Shown piece by piece: positions 45,886-55,117 of a stretch of 64,000 bases of DNA; position 1 is the stretch's first letter; every line of letters begins with the position of its first letter. The translations under genes and the position numbers were made by a program. Where the stretch lies: the NCBI GenBank assembly GCA_035295845.1, contig DATGIF010000008.1, positions 62,001 to 126,000 on the forward strand, read 5' to 3'. This DNA comes from Palsa-892 sp035295845 (lineage in GTDB: Bacteria > Pseudomonadota > Alphaproteobacteria > Rhizobiales > Xanthobacteraceae). The notes beneath the pieces are model-generated. The model saw only the letters and a program-made list of their open reading frames with translations, was not told where the DNA came from and made no database searches.

Positions 45886-46562
45886 GGCGGAGCGCGCTCG
45901 ACGCCGATCGCGCGGCGGCGCTCCGATTGATTCCTGTTTCACGTGAAACGCTGGAACGAATCGATGCGTTCGTTGCGCTGTTGTTACAGTGGGAGCGCGC
46001 GGTGCCGCTCGTCGCGAACGCGGATCTCCCGAAGCTCTGGACGCGCCACATCGCCGATAGTTTGCAGCTGATTGCGCTCGCGCCGGCCGCGAAGCGATGG
46101 ACTGATCTCGGCAGCGGCGGCGGATTTCCGGGGCTCGTGATCGCGATGGCGCTTGCGCAAACACCGGGTGCTTGCGTGCATCTGGTCGAAAGCGATCAGC
46201 GCAAGGCCGCGTTCCTGCGCGCCGCGATCCGCGATACCGATGCGCCGGCGAAAGTTTATGCCGAAAGGATCGAATCGGCCGCGAAACGACTGGTATCCGA
46301 ATCGGATGTGGTGACGGCGCGGGCGCTCGCGCCGCTTCCAGGGCTGCTTGAACTCGCCGCTCCGTTTCTGGCGAAGCAAATTCCGGGGATTTTTCCGAAG
46401 GGCCAAGATGTTGATAACGAATTGACCGAGGCCACTAAATCTTGGAAGATTCAGTCGACAATCGTGCCAAGCCGCACCCAACCCCATGGTAGGATTGTCG
46501 TTGTCGAGCGCGCCTCGCCGCGAATCAGCAACATCTCCGCGAGCGAAGGAAACCGCCCATGA
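45882..46562 (+). CDS. rsmG: 16S rRNA (guanine527-N7)-methyltransferase RsmG (GidB)
   Basis: SAM-dependent methyltransferase modifying G527 of 16S rRNA; loss gives low-level streptomycin resistance in many bacteria. The 226-residue protein shows WERAVPLVANADLPKLWTRHIADSL, the SAM-binding DLGSGGGFPGLVIA and VTARALAPLPGLLELAAPFL. It contains parS site 4 near its start and overlaps parA by 4 bp. Confidence 0.95.
   Translation: MRRSALDADRAAALRLIPVSRETLERIDAFVALLLQWERAVPLVANADLPKLWTRHIADSLQLIALAPAAKRWTDLGSGGGFPGLVIAMALAQTPGACVHLVESDQRKAAFLRAAIRDTDAPAKVYAERIESAAKRLVSESDVVTARALAPLPGLLELAAPFLAKQIPGIFPKGQDVDNELTEATKSWKIQSTIVPSRTQPHGRIVVVERASPRISNISASEGNRP
45935..45950. promoter_or_regulatory. parS: parS site 4 (inside rsmG)
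   Basis: TGTTTCACGTGAAACG matches the consensus at 15 of 16 positions. It encodes VSRET in rsmG, as found in other alphaproteobacteria where the site is embedded in this gene. It is 0.6 kb upstream of parA. Confidence 0.85.
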
Positions 46563-47365
46563 CCGGATCCAAGCACCTTCGCGTATTGGCCCTCGCCAAC
46601 CAAAAGGGCGGCGTCGGCAAGACCACCACGGCGATCAACCTCGGAACGGCGCTCGCCGCGATCAACCAGCGGGTGCTGATCGTCGATCTCGATCCGCAGG
46701 GGAACGCCTCGACGGGGCTCGGCATCGACCGCAAGAACCGCACGCGCTCTACCTACAACGTGCTCGTGGGCGAGGCGAAGCTCGCCGACATCGTGCTCGA
46801 AACGGCGGTGCCGCGGTTGTCGATTGCGCCGTCGACACTGGATCTCTCGGGCCTTGAGCTCGAAGTCGCGAGCGAGCGCGACCGCAACTATCGTCTGCGC
46901 AACGCGCTGTTGTCGCTGCCGGCCGCGAGCGAGCCGGACGGATTCGACTACGTGCTCGTCGACTGTCCGCCGTCGCTCAATCTTCTCACCATCAATGCGA
47001 TGGCCGCGTCCGACTCGATCCTGGTGCCGCTGCAATGCGAATTCTTCGCGCTCGAAGGCCTGTCGCAGCTCCTGAAGACGGTCGAGCAGGTGAAGACGAA
47101 CCTCAATCCGAAGCTCACGATCCATGGCATCGTGCTCACCATGTACGATGCGCGCAACAATCTCTCCGATCAGGTCGTCGCCGACGTGAGGCAGTTCATG
47201 GGCGACAAGGTTTACGAGACGATCATCCCGCGCAACGTCCGCGTCTCGGAAGCGCCGTCCTATGGCAAGCCGGTGCTGCTCTACGATTTCAAGTGCAGCG
47301 GCAGCCAGGCGTATCTGAAGCTCGCCTCCGAGGTCGTGCAGCGCGAGCGCGGGCTTGCGGCGTAA
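46559..47365 (+). CDS. parA: Chromosome partitioning ATPase ParA
   Basis: Deviant Walker ATPase that moves ParB-parS complexes. The 268-residue protein has NQKGGVGKTTTAINLG at residues 14-29, the DLDPQGNASTGLGI switch, and VLVDCPPSLNLLTINAM. No N-terminal HTH, so it is the chromosomal (type Ia small) form. It overlaps rsmG by 4 bp and is 48 bp before parB. Confidence 0.97.
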   Translation: MTGSKHLRVLALANQKGGVGKTTTAINLGTALAAINQRVLIVDLDPQGNASTGLGIDRKNRTRSTYNVLVGEAKLADIVLETAVPRLSIAPSTLDLSGLELEVASERDRNYRLRNALLSLPAASEPDGFDYVLVDCPPSLNLLTINAMAASDSILVPLQCEFFALEGLSQLLKTVEQVKTNLNPKLTIHGIVLTMYDARNNLSDQVVADVRQFMGDKVYETIIPRNVRVSEAPSYGKPVLLYDFKCSGSQAYLKLASEVVQRERGLAA

Positions 47366-47413
47366 TCGCGCCATGGAAAATATTCCTATGACCGGACAGG
47401 TGACGGAGCGGGT

Positions 47414-48301
47414 ATGGCCATGAGTACCGCCGAACGCTCGCGCCTCGGCCGGGGCTTGGCGGCGCTGATCGGCGACGTTGGCGACGAAACCGCGGTGCTC
47501 GATCGCGCGCGTGGCGGCCAGCGCAAGGTGCCGATCGAGTTCCTGCGGCCCAATCCGCGCAACCCGCGGCGCAGCTTTCATGAGGAGGAGCTTTCGGAAC
47601 TCGCGGCCTCGATCGGCGAGAAGGGAATCTTGCAGCCGATCCTGGTGCGCGGCGTTGCCGGCAAGGCCAATCACTACGAGATCGTCGCCGGCGAGCGGCG
47701 CTGGCGCGCCGCGCAGAAGGCGGGCCTCCGCGAGGTGCCGGTCCTGTTCATGGAGATCAGCGATCGCGAGGCGCTGGAAATCGCGATCGTCGAGAACGTG
47801 CAGCGCGCCGACCTCAACCCGCTCGAGGAAGCCGCGGGTTACGGTTCGCTGATCGACGAGTTCAAATACACGCAAGCGGATCTTGCGCGCTCGGTCGGCA
47901 AGAGCCGCAGCCATGTCGCCAACACCTTGCGCCTGCAGAAGTTGCCGCCCAGCGTGAAGCGCTATCTCGCCGAGGGCAAATTGACCGCCGGGCACGCGCG
48001 CGCGTTGCTCGCGCACGAAGACCCCGAAGGTCTCGCGAAGATGATCGTCGAGCAGGGCCTCAATGTGCGCGAGGCGGAAGCGCGCGCGCAGGAGCGGCCG
48101 GTGGTGCGCGGCAAGCAGACCCGGCGAAGGGTCAAGCCGTCGAAGAGCGCCGACATTCGCGCCGTGGAGCGGAAGCTTTCCGATGCGCTGGGGCTTGCGG
48201 TCGATATCGTCCCGCGCGGCTCCGGCGGCGAGGTGCGCATCCGCTACAAGACGCTCGAGCAGTTCGAGGCGTTTTCCAAGAAGCTAGGCGGACGCCACTG
48301 A
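47414..48301 (+). CDS. parB: Chromosome partitioning protein ParB
   Basis: CTPase clamp that loads at parS. The 295-residue protein has an N-terminal ParA-interacting stretch (RSRLGRGLAALIGD), the CTP-binding motifs GEKGILQPILVR and AGERRWRAAQKAGL, NVQRADLNPLEEA, an HTH parS-binding domain (LARSVGKSRSHVANTLRLQKLP) and a C-terminal dimerisation domain. Its 3' end overlaps the convergent holA by 18 bp. Confidence 0.97.
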   Translation: MAMSTAERSRLGRGLAALIGDVGDETAVLDRARGGQRKVPIEFLRPNPRNPRRSFHEEELSELAASIGEKGILQPILVRGVAGKANHYEIVAGERRWRAAQKAGLREVPVLFMEISDREALEIAIVENVQRADLNPLEEAAGYGSLIDEFKYTQADLARSVGKSRSHVANTLRLQKLPPSVKRYLAEGKLTAGHARALLAHEDPEGLAKMIVEQGLNVREAEARAQERPVVRGKQTRRRVKPSKSADIRAVERKLSDALGLAVDIVPRGSGGEVRIRYKTLEQFEAFSKKLGGRH

Positions 48302-49318
48302 ATCGCGCCGGCGCGCGCCGCGCGCAAGGTTCAGGAGCGCACGCTCGGCGGTCGCGTCGGCCAGCACGGCGGTGCGCCGCGCCTCGAGGCTCGCGAGCGA
48401 CAGCGAGATGATCGCGGCTTCAAGGTGCCCCGTATCGAAGCGCGCGAGCGCGCGTTCAAAGGCGGGCTTGCGCCGGAAAAAAATCCTCGGCTTCGCGTTG
48501 TCGATCGCTTCGCCTGGCCGTGCGCCGTGCTCGACCGAAAGACGCAGCCGGTGAAGCTGCGCCACATGGCGGATGGCGGCGCTCAGGATGGCACTGGCTG
48601 AAACGCCGGCGGCACGGGCTTTTCGGAGCGCCGTCAGTGCTGTTTCCTCCTCGCCCGCGCCCGCCGCATCCACCAAATCGTCAAGCGCGAGGGCGGAAGC
48701 GTCGGCTATGATGGCACGCACGTCCTCGACGCCGATCCTCCCCTCGCCTTCGGCGTAAAGCACGAGTTTGTCGAGCTCGGCACGCGAAGCAAGGCGGTCG
48801 GCGCCGAGGAGCGCCATCAGTTCGTCGCGCGCATCAGCGTCGATGCTGAGGCGAGCGTCTTTCAGCGCGCGCTCGATGAGGTTCCGCAAATCCCGCTCGC
48901 CGTCGGCGTAGCAGGGAATGACCGCGGCGGCCGGAGATTTCTCGCAGAGCGCGCGCAGCGGCGACGTGGGCCGGAGTTCTCCCGCCTCGATCAGCACGAG
49001 CGCCTCCGGCGGATCGGCGAGCACGGCTTCGAGCGCCGGCGCGAAGTTGCGGCCGCCGGCGCGGATGCGCACGATTCGGCGGCCGCCGAAGAGGCCGAAA
49101 GTACGAACCTCGTCGTGCAGAAGGCCGGGATCGGAAGCGATGGCATCGCCTTCGATCGGCACGACGGCGAAAGGATCGCCGCTTGCGGCGCCGCTCAGGA
49201 TCGCCGCCGCGCGTTCGCTGACGAGCCCGGCATCGGGGCCGTAAATCAAGACAACGCGACGTCGCGGATCGGGGCGGGCGAGGAAGCTTTCGATTTCGCC
49301 GACGCGGAGGGCGACCAC
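48284..49318 (-). CDS. holA: DNA polymerase III delta subunit HolA
   Basis: Clamp-loader subunit that opens the beta ring. The 344-residue protein starts from GTG 49318 and shows VLIYGPDAGLVSERAAAIL, RIRAGGRNFAPALEAVLAD, GADRLASRAELDKLVLYA and the C-terminal helical collar region. It is downstream of lptE (14-bp gap), the usual leuS-lptE-holA order in proteobacteria. Confidence 0.93.
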   Translation of the reverse strand: MVALRVGEIESFLARPDPRRRVVLIYGPDAGLVSERAAAILSGAASGDPFAVVPIEGDAIASDPGLLHDEVRTFGLFGGRRIVRIRAGGRNFAPALEAVLADPPEALVLIEAGELRPTSPLRALCEKSPAAAVIPCYADGERDLRNLIERALKDARLSIDADARDELMALLGADRLASRAELDKLVLYAEGEGRIGVEDVRAIIADASALALDDLVDAAGAGEEETALTALRKARAAGVSASAILSAAIRHVAQLHRLRLSVEHGARPGEAIDNAKPRIFFRRKPAFERALARFDTGHLEAAIISLSLASLEARRTAVLADATAERALLNLARGARRRDSVASA

Positions 49319-49332
49319 GGGCCTGACGCCCG

Positions 49333-49872
49333 TCAGGTGTGCAAGAGGAAGTACGAGGCGACGCGGGCGCGGATCTGTTCCGCGATCACCTTGGCGGCGC
49401 GGTTTTCGGCTTCGCGCAAGGCGCGCACGCGGGCGTAACGCTGCTGGGTGCGGTCGATGGTGACGCGCGCGATCGCCTTGTCGGTCATGACGATCTTGTC
49501 GTTGGCGACGTCATGCAATTTGTAGGTCACGTCGAGGCTGACCGTTTCGTCTTCCGGCAGGCCGGTCTGCGCATCGATGAGGGTGCTCGAGGAGTTGGTC
49601 GCAACCTGCATGTTGAGCTTGTAGGGCGCGCCGGTCGGATTGCCCTGGCCGCCGGACAATTCGAAAATGATGTCGTTGCGGATTTCCTGTCCGACCCGGC
49701 CGTCGATCTTGGCGATTTCCACGTCGCGCATGGCGTCGCGCAAATTGGGCCCGGTGCCGCCGACGAGCGAGTGGTCGGCATACATGGGCTGGAAGCAGCC
49801 CGCGAGCATGCCGGCGAGCAAAGCGATGCCCGCGAGGCGGCCGCAAAATGCGCTCGGTTCAGGCGACGACAT
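49333..49872 (-). CDS. lptE: LPS-assembly lipoprotein LptE
   Basis: Outer-membrane lipoprotein plug of the LptD LPS translocon. The 179-residue protein has a signal peptide with lipobox LAGC (Cys26) followed by FQPMYAD. A conserved strand-rich domain includes YKLNMQVATNSSSTLID and VSLDVTYKLHD, then a C-terminal helix (LREAENRAAKVIAEQIRAR). It overlaps the leuS stop by 14 bp. Confidence 0.9.
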   Translation of the reverse strand: MSSPEPSAFCGRLAGIALLAGMLAGCFQPMYADHSLVGGTGPNLRDAMRDVEIAKIDGRVGQEIRNDIIFELSGGQGNPTGAPYKLNMQVATNSSSTLIDAQTGLPEDETVSLDVTYKLHDVANDKIVMTDKAIARVTIDRTQQRYARVRALREAENRAAKVIAEQIRARVASYFLLHT

Positions 49873-52492
49873 TCACGATCCTCTGCGGCACGACGATTAC
49901 CTTTTTCGGGGCCCGGCCTTCAAGGGCGCGCCGGACGGGCTCAAGCGCAAGCACCGCGGCCTCGACCTCCTTGTCCGCGGCATTGCGCGCAACGGTAACG
50001 TCCGCGCGCTTCTTGCCGTTAACCTGAACGGGTAAAGTAATCGTCTCTTCGATCAGGAGCGCGCGTTCGAGCACTGGCCAAGGCTCCTCGGCAATGAGCG
50101 TCTTGTGCGCGAGCGCCGCCCAGCATTCCTCGGCGAGATGCGGCATCATGGGCGCGGCCAGCCGGATGAGGATGTCGCCGGCTTCGCGGAAGGCATAGGC
50201 GAGATCGGCGGAGATTTTCTTGCCGGCGGCGGCCGCGTCGTTGATCGCAGCCGTGAGCGCATTCGCCAACTCATAGATATGCGCAACGCAACGGTTGAAA
50301 CGAAGCCGTTCGATATCTTCGCTGACATGGGCAAGCGCGCCGTGCGCGGCCTTGCGGACGCCTTCGGCGGCGGGAGAAAAAGCGGGCGGCCGTGCGGCGT
50401 TCGCAGGCGCGGCAAGCCCGGCGAGCTCGTTCGTAAGCCGCCACAGGCGCTGCACGAACCGGTAGGCGCCTTGCACGCCTTCTTCGGTCCAGATCACGTC
50501 ACGGTCGGGGGGTGAGTCTGAAAGCATGAACCAGCGCGCTGTATCCGCCCCAAAGGTCGACAGAATGTCGTCCGGATCCACTGTATTGCGCTTGGATTTG
50601 GACATCTTTTCGATGGCGCCGATCTCGAGTTTTTCGCCTGTGGCAGAAAGGGTTGCGCGGCGCTCGCCGCCCTCGGCCGAAAGCTTTACCGCCGCGGGCT
50701 CCACATAGGTGCCGTCGGCCTTGCGGTAGGTCTCATGCACCACCATGCCCTGCGTGAACATGCCTTTGAACGGCTCGTCGATATCGACGTGGCCGGTCGC
50801 TTTCATCGCGCGGGTGAAGAAGCGCGAATAGAGAAGGTGCAGGATCGCGTGTTCGACGCCGCCGATGTATTGATCGACCGGCATCCAGTAGCGCTCGGCC
50901 GCCTTGTCCGTCGGCGCCAGCGCATCGGGCGCGGTAAAGCGGATGAAATACCAGGACGAATCCACGAAGGTATCCATCGTGTCGGTCTCGCGCACGGCCG
51001 CCTTCCCGCACTGAGGGCAGGAAACGTGTTTCCAGGTCGGATGGCGGTCGAGCGGATTGCCCGGGCGGTCGAAGTCAACGTCCTCGGGCAAGACCACCGG
51101 CAAATCTTTATCCGGCACGGGAAGTGTGCCGCAATCCTTGCAGTGGATCACCGGGATTGGACAGCCCCAATAGCGCTGGCGTGAAATGCCCCAGTCGCGC
51201 AGGCGGTAGTGAACCTGGCGTTGTGCTACGGCGCGATTGCCACGGGTTTCCTTTTCCAGGCGCTTCGCGACCTCTTCCTTCGCGGCTTCGATTGTCATCC
51301 CGTCGAGGAATCGAGAATTCGCGAGCTTGCCCGTGCCGTCATAGGCCTTGTCGTGAATTTCGAAGGTTTTCGGGTCGGCGTCCTCGGGAATCACCACCGC
51401 CGTCACCGGCAATTTGTACTTGCGCGCAAAGTCGAGGTCGCGCTGATCGTGCGCCGGGCAGCCGAAGATCGCGCCGGTGCCGTACTCCATCAAGATGAAG
51501 TTCGCCACGTAGACCGGCAATTCCCATTTGGAATCAAACGGATGCACGGCCTTGAGGCCGGTGTCGAAGCCTTTCTTCTCGGCCTTGTCGATCAATTCCT
51601 GCGCCGTGCCCATCTTGCGGCATTCTTCGATGAAGGCGGCCAACTTCGGATCGCGTTCGGCGAGCGCCGCTGCCAGCGGATGGTCGGGCGCAAGCGCGAC
51701 GAACGAAGCGCCGAACAGCGTGTCGGGCCGCGTGGTGAAGACTTCGATCTCGGTGAAATTCTTCGGCGTGTTCTGCGGCGCGAGCGCGAAGCGCATGAGC
51801 AGGCCTTCCGAACGCCCGATCCAGTTCTTCTGCATCAGCCGCACTTTTTCCGGCCAGCGATCGAGGCCGTTGATCGCCTGCAACAACGCGTCGGAATATT
51901 TGGTGATCTTGAAAAACCATTGGGTGAGCTCGCGCATCTCGACGACGGCGCCCGAACGCCAGCCGCGGCCGTCGATCACCTGCTCGTTGGCGAGCACCGT
52001 CTGGTCGACCGGATCCCAGTTGACGGGCGAGCTCTTGCGCTCGACGAGCTCGGCCTTGAGGAAATCGAGGAAGAGTTTCTGTTGATGGCGATAATAGGAG
52101 GGGTCGCAGGTCGCAAGTTCGCGCGACCAGTCGAGCGACAGGCCCATCGACTTCAGCTGCGCCTTCATCGCCGCGATGTTCTCGTAGGTCCATTTCTTCG
52201 GATGCACCTTGTTGGCCATGGCGGCGTTTTCGGCCGGCATGCCGAAGGCGTCCCATCCCATCGGATGCAACACGTTGTTGCCCTTGGCGCGCATGTAGCG
52301 CGCGACCACGTCGCCCATGGTGTAGTTGCGCACATGGCCCATGTGGATGCGTCCCGACGGATAGGGAAACATCTCGAGCACGTAGTATTTCGGGCGCGGA
52401 TCGTCGTTGCGCGTGCGGAAAATGCCGCGTTCGTCCCAGATTTTCTGCCAGCGGGGCTCGGCCTCGCGGGCGTTGTAGCGCTCGCTTGTCAT
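49859..52492 (-). CDS. leuS: Leucyl-tRNA synthetase
   Basis: Class Ia aminoacyl-tRNA synthetase charging tRNA-Leu. The 877-residue protein begins MTSERYNAREAEPRWQKIW and has the HIGH-type motif HMGH in SGRIHMGHVRNYT, the CP1 editing domain, a zinc ribbon (CKDC, CPQC) and KMSKS in EKMSKSKRNT. An open frame extends to 52726, but ATG 52492 matches the family. It is divergent from yggS and first of leuS-lptE-holA. Confidence 0.98.
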   Translation of the reverse strand: MTSERYNAREAEPRWQKIWDERGIFRTRNDDPRPKYYVLEMFPYPSGRIHMGHVRNYTMGDVVARYMRAKGNNVLHPMGWDAFGMPAENAAMANKVHPKKWTYENIAAMKAQLKSMGLSLDWSRELATCDPSYYRHQQKLFLDFLKAELVERKSSPVNWDPVDQTVLANEQVIDGRGWRSGAVVEMRELTQWFFKITKYSDALLQAINGLDRWPEKVRLMQKNWIGRSEGLLMRFALAPQNTPKNFTEIEVFTTRPDTLFGASFVALAPDHPLAAALAERDPKLAAFIEECRKMGTAQELIDKAEKKGFDTGLKAVHPFDSKWELPVYVANFILMEYGTGAIFGCPAHDQRDLDFARKYKLPVTAVVIPEDADPKTFEIHDKAYDGTGKLANSRFLDGMTIEAAKEEVAKRLEKETRGNRAVAQRQVHYRLRDWGISRQRYWGCPIPVIHCKDCGTLPVPDKDLPVVLPEDVDFDRPGNPLDRHPTWKHVSCPQCGKAAVRETDTMDTFVDSSWYFIRFTAPDALAPTDKAAERYWMPVDQYIGGVEHAILHLLYSRFFTRAMKATGHVDIDEPFKGMFTQGMVVHETYRKADGTYVEPAAVKLSAEGGERRATLSATGEKLEIGAIEKMSKSKRNTVDPDDILSTFGADTARWFMLSDSPPDRDVIWTEEGVQGAYRFVQRLWRLTNELAGLAAPANAARPPAFSPAAEGVRKAAHGALAHVSEDIERLRFNRCVAHIYELANALTAAINDAAAAGKKISADLAYAFREAGDILIRLAAPMMPHLAEECWAALAHKTLIAEEPWPVLERALLIEETITLPVQVNGKKRADVTVARNAADKEVEAAVLALEPVRRALEGRAPKKVIVVPQRIVNVVA

Positions 52493-52610
52493 CGTTTCCT
52501 GACGCGGATTCCGGCGACAGGACACGAAAAATCCCTTGCGGTCAACGCCTTGCGGGAGGCTCCGTTGCGCGAAAATCCCCGCGGCTATAAATGGCTCGCG
52601 AGGATTTGCC

Positions 52611-53303
52611 ATGCCCGAAGCACGCGAAAAACAAAGGCCCGCGAATACCGCCGAGCGGCTCGGTTTTATCCGCGCCGAAATCAGAAAAGCGGCGCTCGGC
52701 GGCGGCCGCGATCCGGCGAGCGTCACGCTCGTCGCGGTGACGAAAACGTTTCCAACGGAGGCGATCCTGCCCGCGATTGAAGCCGGTCACCGCGTCTTCG
52801 GCGAAAACCGCGTGCAGGAGGCGAAGACGAAATGGCCGGCGCTGCGCGAGCGGTTTCCCGATCTCGATCTGCACCTGATCGGGCCGTTGCAATCGAACAA
52901 GGCGCGCGAAGCGGTTGCGCTGTTCGATGCGATCCACACCGTCGACCGGCCGAAGATCGCGGCGGCCATCGCCGAGGAAATCACGCGTCAGCAGCGGACG
53001 CCAAAACTCTTCGTCGAGGTGAACACGGGCGGCGAGGAGCAAAAAGCAGGTGTGTTGCCGGAAGCGGCGGATGGTTTCATTCGGGAGTGCCGTGAGCAAT
53101 ACCGGCTCTCGATTCAGGGCTTGATGTGCATTCCGCCTTTCGATGAGCCGCCGGCGCCGCATTTCGCGCTGTTGCAGAAGATCGCGAAGCGCAACGCGTT
53201 GCCATGGCTCTCCATGGGCATGAGCGCCGATTTTCAAAGCGCGATCGCCTTTGGCGCCACGCATGTGCGGGTGGGCAGCGCGATCTTCGGGGCCCGCGAC
53301 TGA
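52611..53303 (+). CDS. YggS family pyridoxal-5'-phosphate homeostasis protein
   Basis: PLP-binding protein (PLPBP) that buffers vitamin B6. The 230-residue TIM barrel shows VTLVAVTKTFP with the PLP-binding Lys, VFGENRVQEAKTKWPAL, LHLIGPLQSNKAREAV, FVEVNTGGEEQKAGV and SMGMSADFQSAIAFGATHVRVGSAIFG. ATG 52611 with AGGA upstream is preferred to the longer frame from 52536. It converges with the L,D-transpeptidase gene. Confidence 0.95.
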   Translation: MPEAREKQRPANTAERLGFIRAEIRKAALGGGRDPASVTLVAVTKTFPTEAILPAIEAGHRVFGENRVQEAKTKWPALRERFPDLDLHLIGPLQSNKAREAVALFDAIHTVDRPKIAAAIAEEITRQQRTPKLFVEVNTGGEEQKAGVLPEAADGFIRECREQYRLSIQGLMCIPPFDEPPAPHFALLQKIAKRNALPWLSMGMSADFQSAIAFGATHVRVGSAIFGARD

Positions 53304-53305
53304 AC

Positions 53306-53836
53306 TCAGCGAATCTCGATCAAGGTGTTCTTGCGAAGCCGCGTGAGCAGGTGGTGCAAATCCTCGCCCTTCAACGCCACGCAGCCGGCCGTCGGCAAAA
53401 ACTGCGGACGCGCGAGATGAATGAACACGGCGCTGCCGCGACCGGAAATCCGCGGGCGCGTGTTGTGATCAAGCTCGATGATGAGATCGTAAAGATGATC
53501 CTCGCGCCATAGCCGATCGCCCGGCGCGTCGGCGGCAAGCCGGATCGGCTGATTGTAACGGCGGTCGGCCGCGTCCTCGCACCAGGCGTCGCCCGACCGG
53601 ATCGGACGAAGCGGAAGCGCCGTTTGCGGCCGCGGCATGCGGTCGTTCCGCCACCACAGGCGCCGAAGCCGAAAGCGTCCGCGCGGTGTTGCGCCGTCGC
53701 CTTCGCGCTTGTTGGCCGTAATCCCCGCGCGGCCGAGCGCGACCGGAATGGTTAAACCCAGACCGCGCAAGACGCCGCGCGAACGTTCACCGGGCGCTCG
53801 CGTAACCGTGAAGATCAGGGGTCTCGATTTCGGCAT
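53306..53836 (-). CDS. L,D-transpeptidase (YkuD domain) family protein
   Basis: A 176-residue protein with the catalytic-type signature AVFIHLARPQFLPTAGCVAL (His and Cys), preceded by REGDGATPRGRFRLRRLWWR. Such domains form 3-3 peptidoglycan crosslinks or attach lipoproteins. No signal peptide is evident, as in other short proteins of this subgroup, so location is uncertain. It ends 2 bp from the yggS stop and is divergent from the response regulator gene. Confidence 0.88.
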   Translation of the reverse strand: MPKSRPLIFTVTRAPGERSRGVLRGLGLTIPVALGRAGITANKREGDGATPRGRFRLRRLWWRNDRMPRPQTALPLRPIRSGDAWCEDAADRRYNQPIRLAADAPGDRLWREDHLYDLIIELDHNTRPRISGRGSAVFIHLARPQFLPTAGCVALKGEDLHHLLTRLRKNTLIEIR

Positions 53837-53937
53837 CGCCGCACTTGCCTAGCATCATTCCGCCGGTCTAGCTCCGCCCGCCTCGTCTGGCATGGGTGGC
53901 GGCCCATGATGTAAACTTGCGGAAAGCCGGGGGTGTC

Positions 53938-54627
53938 ATGCCGACTACGCGTAAGAAGATTCTGGTCGTCGACGACGATGACGAATTCCGCCAGACGCTC
54001 GCGGAACAGCTTGCCTTGCATGAAGAATTCGAAACCGAGACGGTCGGAACCGCGCAGGCGGCGGTGCAGCAGGCCAAGAGCGGCCACTTTGACCTCGTGA
54101 TCATGGATGTCGGGCTTCCCGACATTGACGGGCGCGAGGCGGTGAAAATCCTGCGCAAGAACGGGTTCAAGGCGCCGGTGATCATGCTCACCGGCCATGA
54201 TGCCGACTCCGACACGATCCTGGGTCTCGAAGCCGGCGCCAACGACTACGTCAACAAGCCCGTTCGGTTCGCCGTGCTGCTCGCGCGTATCCGCGCCCAA
54301 CTCAGGAGCCACGAAGCGAGCGAAGACGCCGTCTTTCCGATCGGGCCCTACAGCTTCCGCCCGGGCGCGAAGCTTTTGGTGAACGAACGCGGCTCGAAAG
54401 TGCGGCTTACTGAAAAAGAAACCGCGATCCTTCGCTACTTGTATCGCTCGGGACAGACGCCGGTTTCGCGCGAGGTGCTGTTGCAGGAGGTGTGGGGCTA
54501 CAATTCCGGAGTCACGACGCATACGCTGGAAACGCACATCTACCGGCTGCGGCAGAAAATCGAGAAGGATCCGGCGAACGCGACGCTGTTGGTGACCGAA
54601 GCCGGCGGCTACAAGCTCGTGCCGTAG
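53938..54627 (+). CDS. OmpR-family response regulator, probably CenR
   Basis: A 229-residue protein. The receiver domain (KILVVDDDDEFRQTL, acid pocket Asp12-15) has phospho-acceptor Asp57 in VIMDVGLPDIDG and Lys in VNKP. The winged-helix domain shows RLTEKETAILRYLYRSG, EVLLQEVWGYNSGVTTHTL and ETHIYRLRQKIEKD. The length and VTTHTLETHIYRLR pattern are as in alphaproteobacterial CenR, an essential envelope regulator; the assignment is by resemblance. ATG 53938 follows a G-rich stretch; no kinase gene is adjacent. Confidence 0.88.
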   Translation: MPTTRKKILVVDDDDEFRQTLAEQLALHEEFETETVGTAQAAVQQAKSGHFDLVIMDVGLPDIDGREAVKILRKNGFKAPVIMLTGHDADSDTILGLEAGANDYVNKPVRFAVLLARIRAQLRSHEASEDAVFPIGPYSFRPGAKLLVNERGSKVRLTEKETAILRYLYRSGQTPVSREVLLQEVWGYNSGVTTHTLETHIYRLRQKIEKDPANATLLVTEAGGYKLVP

Positions 54628-54634
54628 CGGCAGC

Positions 54635-55117
54635 ATGGCCCTCGAAGACGACATCGAATTTCTTGACCGGATTCCGACGCTGCATCTCCTCGGCAAGGAT
54701 GCGCTGCGGATTCTCGGGATCAGCGTCGAGACCATCCGGCTCGCGCGCGGCGATATTCTGTTCGAGGAAGGCCAGCCGGCGGAGGGCGGCTTCGTGGTCG
54801 TCAACGGCTCGGTCGTGTTGCAGCAGGCGGGCAATCACACCGATGACGGCTCGGTCACCGCGCGGCGCGGCTCCTTGATCGGGGAAACGGCGATGATCGT
54901 GGAGACGGTGCGGCCGTCGACCGCGGTCGCGCTTGAGTCGTCGGTTCTGTTTCGCATTCCGCGGGTCGTCTTTGTCCGCATTCTCGAAGGCGAGCCGCAG
55001 GCGGCGACCGCGCTCCGCCGTCTGATCGCCGTGCGCGTCAAGCGCATCGTCGACGACCTCGACCTCGTGCTGCCGCTCTTCGACAGCCCGGAAGACACGC
55101 GCGAAGACGTGCACTAG
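54635..55117 (+). CDS. Cyclic nucleotide-binding (Crp-type) domain protein without DNA-binding domain
   Basis: A 160-residue stand-alone cNMP-binding fold: GDILFEEGQPAEGGFVVVNGSVVLQ, GSLIGETAMIVETVRPSTAVALES and a C-terminal helix. There is no helix-turn-helix. The phosphate-binding cassette Arg is replaced or shifted (ETVRPSTA), so ligand binding is uncertain. It starts 7 bp after the CenR-like gene, suggesting the two act together. The stop overlaps that of convergent xth by 4 bp. Confidence 0.85.
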   Translation: MALEDDIEFLDRIPTLHLLGKDALRILGISVETIRLARGDILFEEGQPAEGGFVVVNGSVVLQQAGNHTDDGSVTARRGSLIGETAMIVETVRPSTAVALESSVLFRIPRVVFVRILEGEPQAATALRRLIAVRVKRIVDDLDLVLPLFDSPEDTREDVH

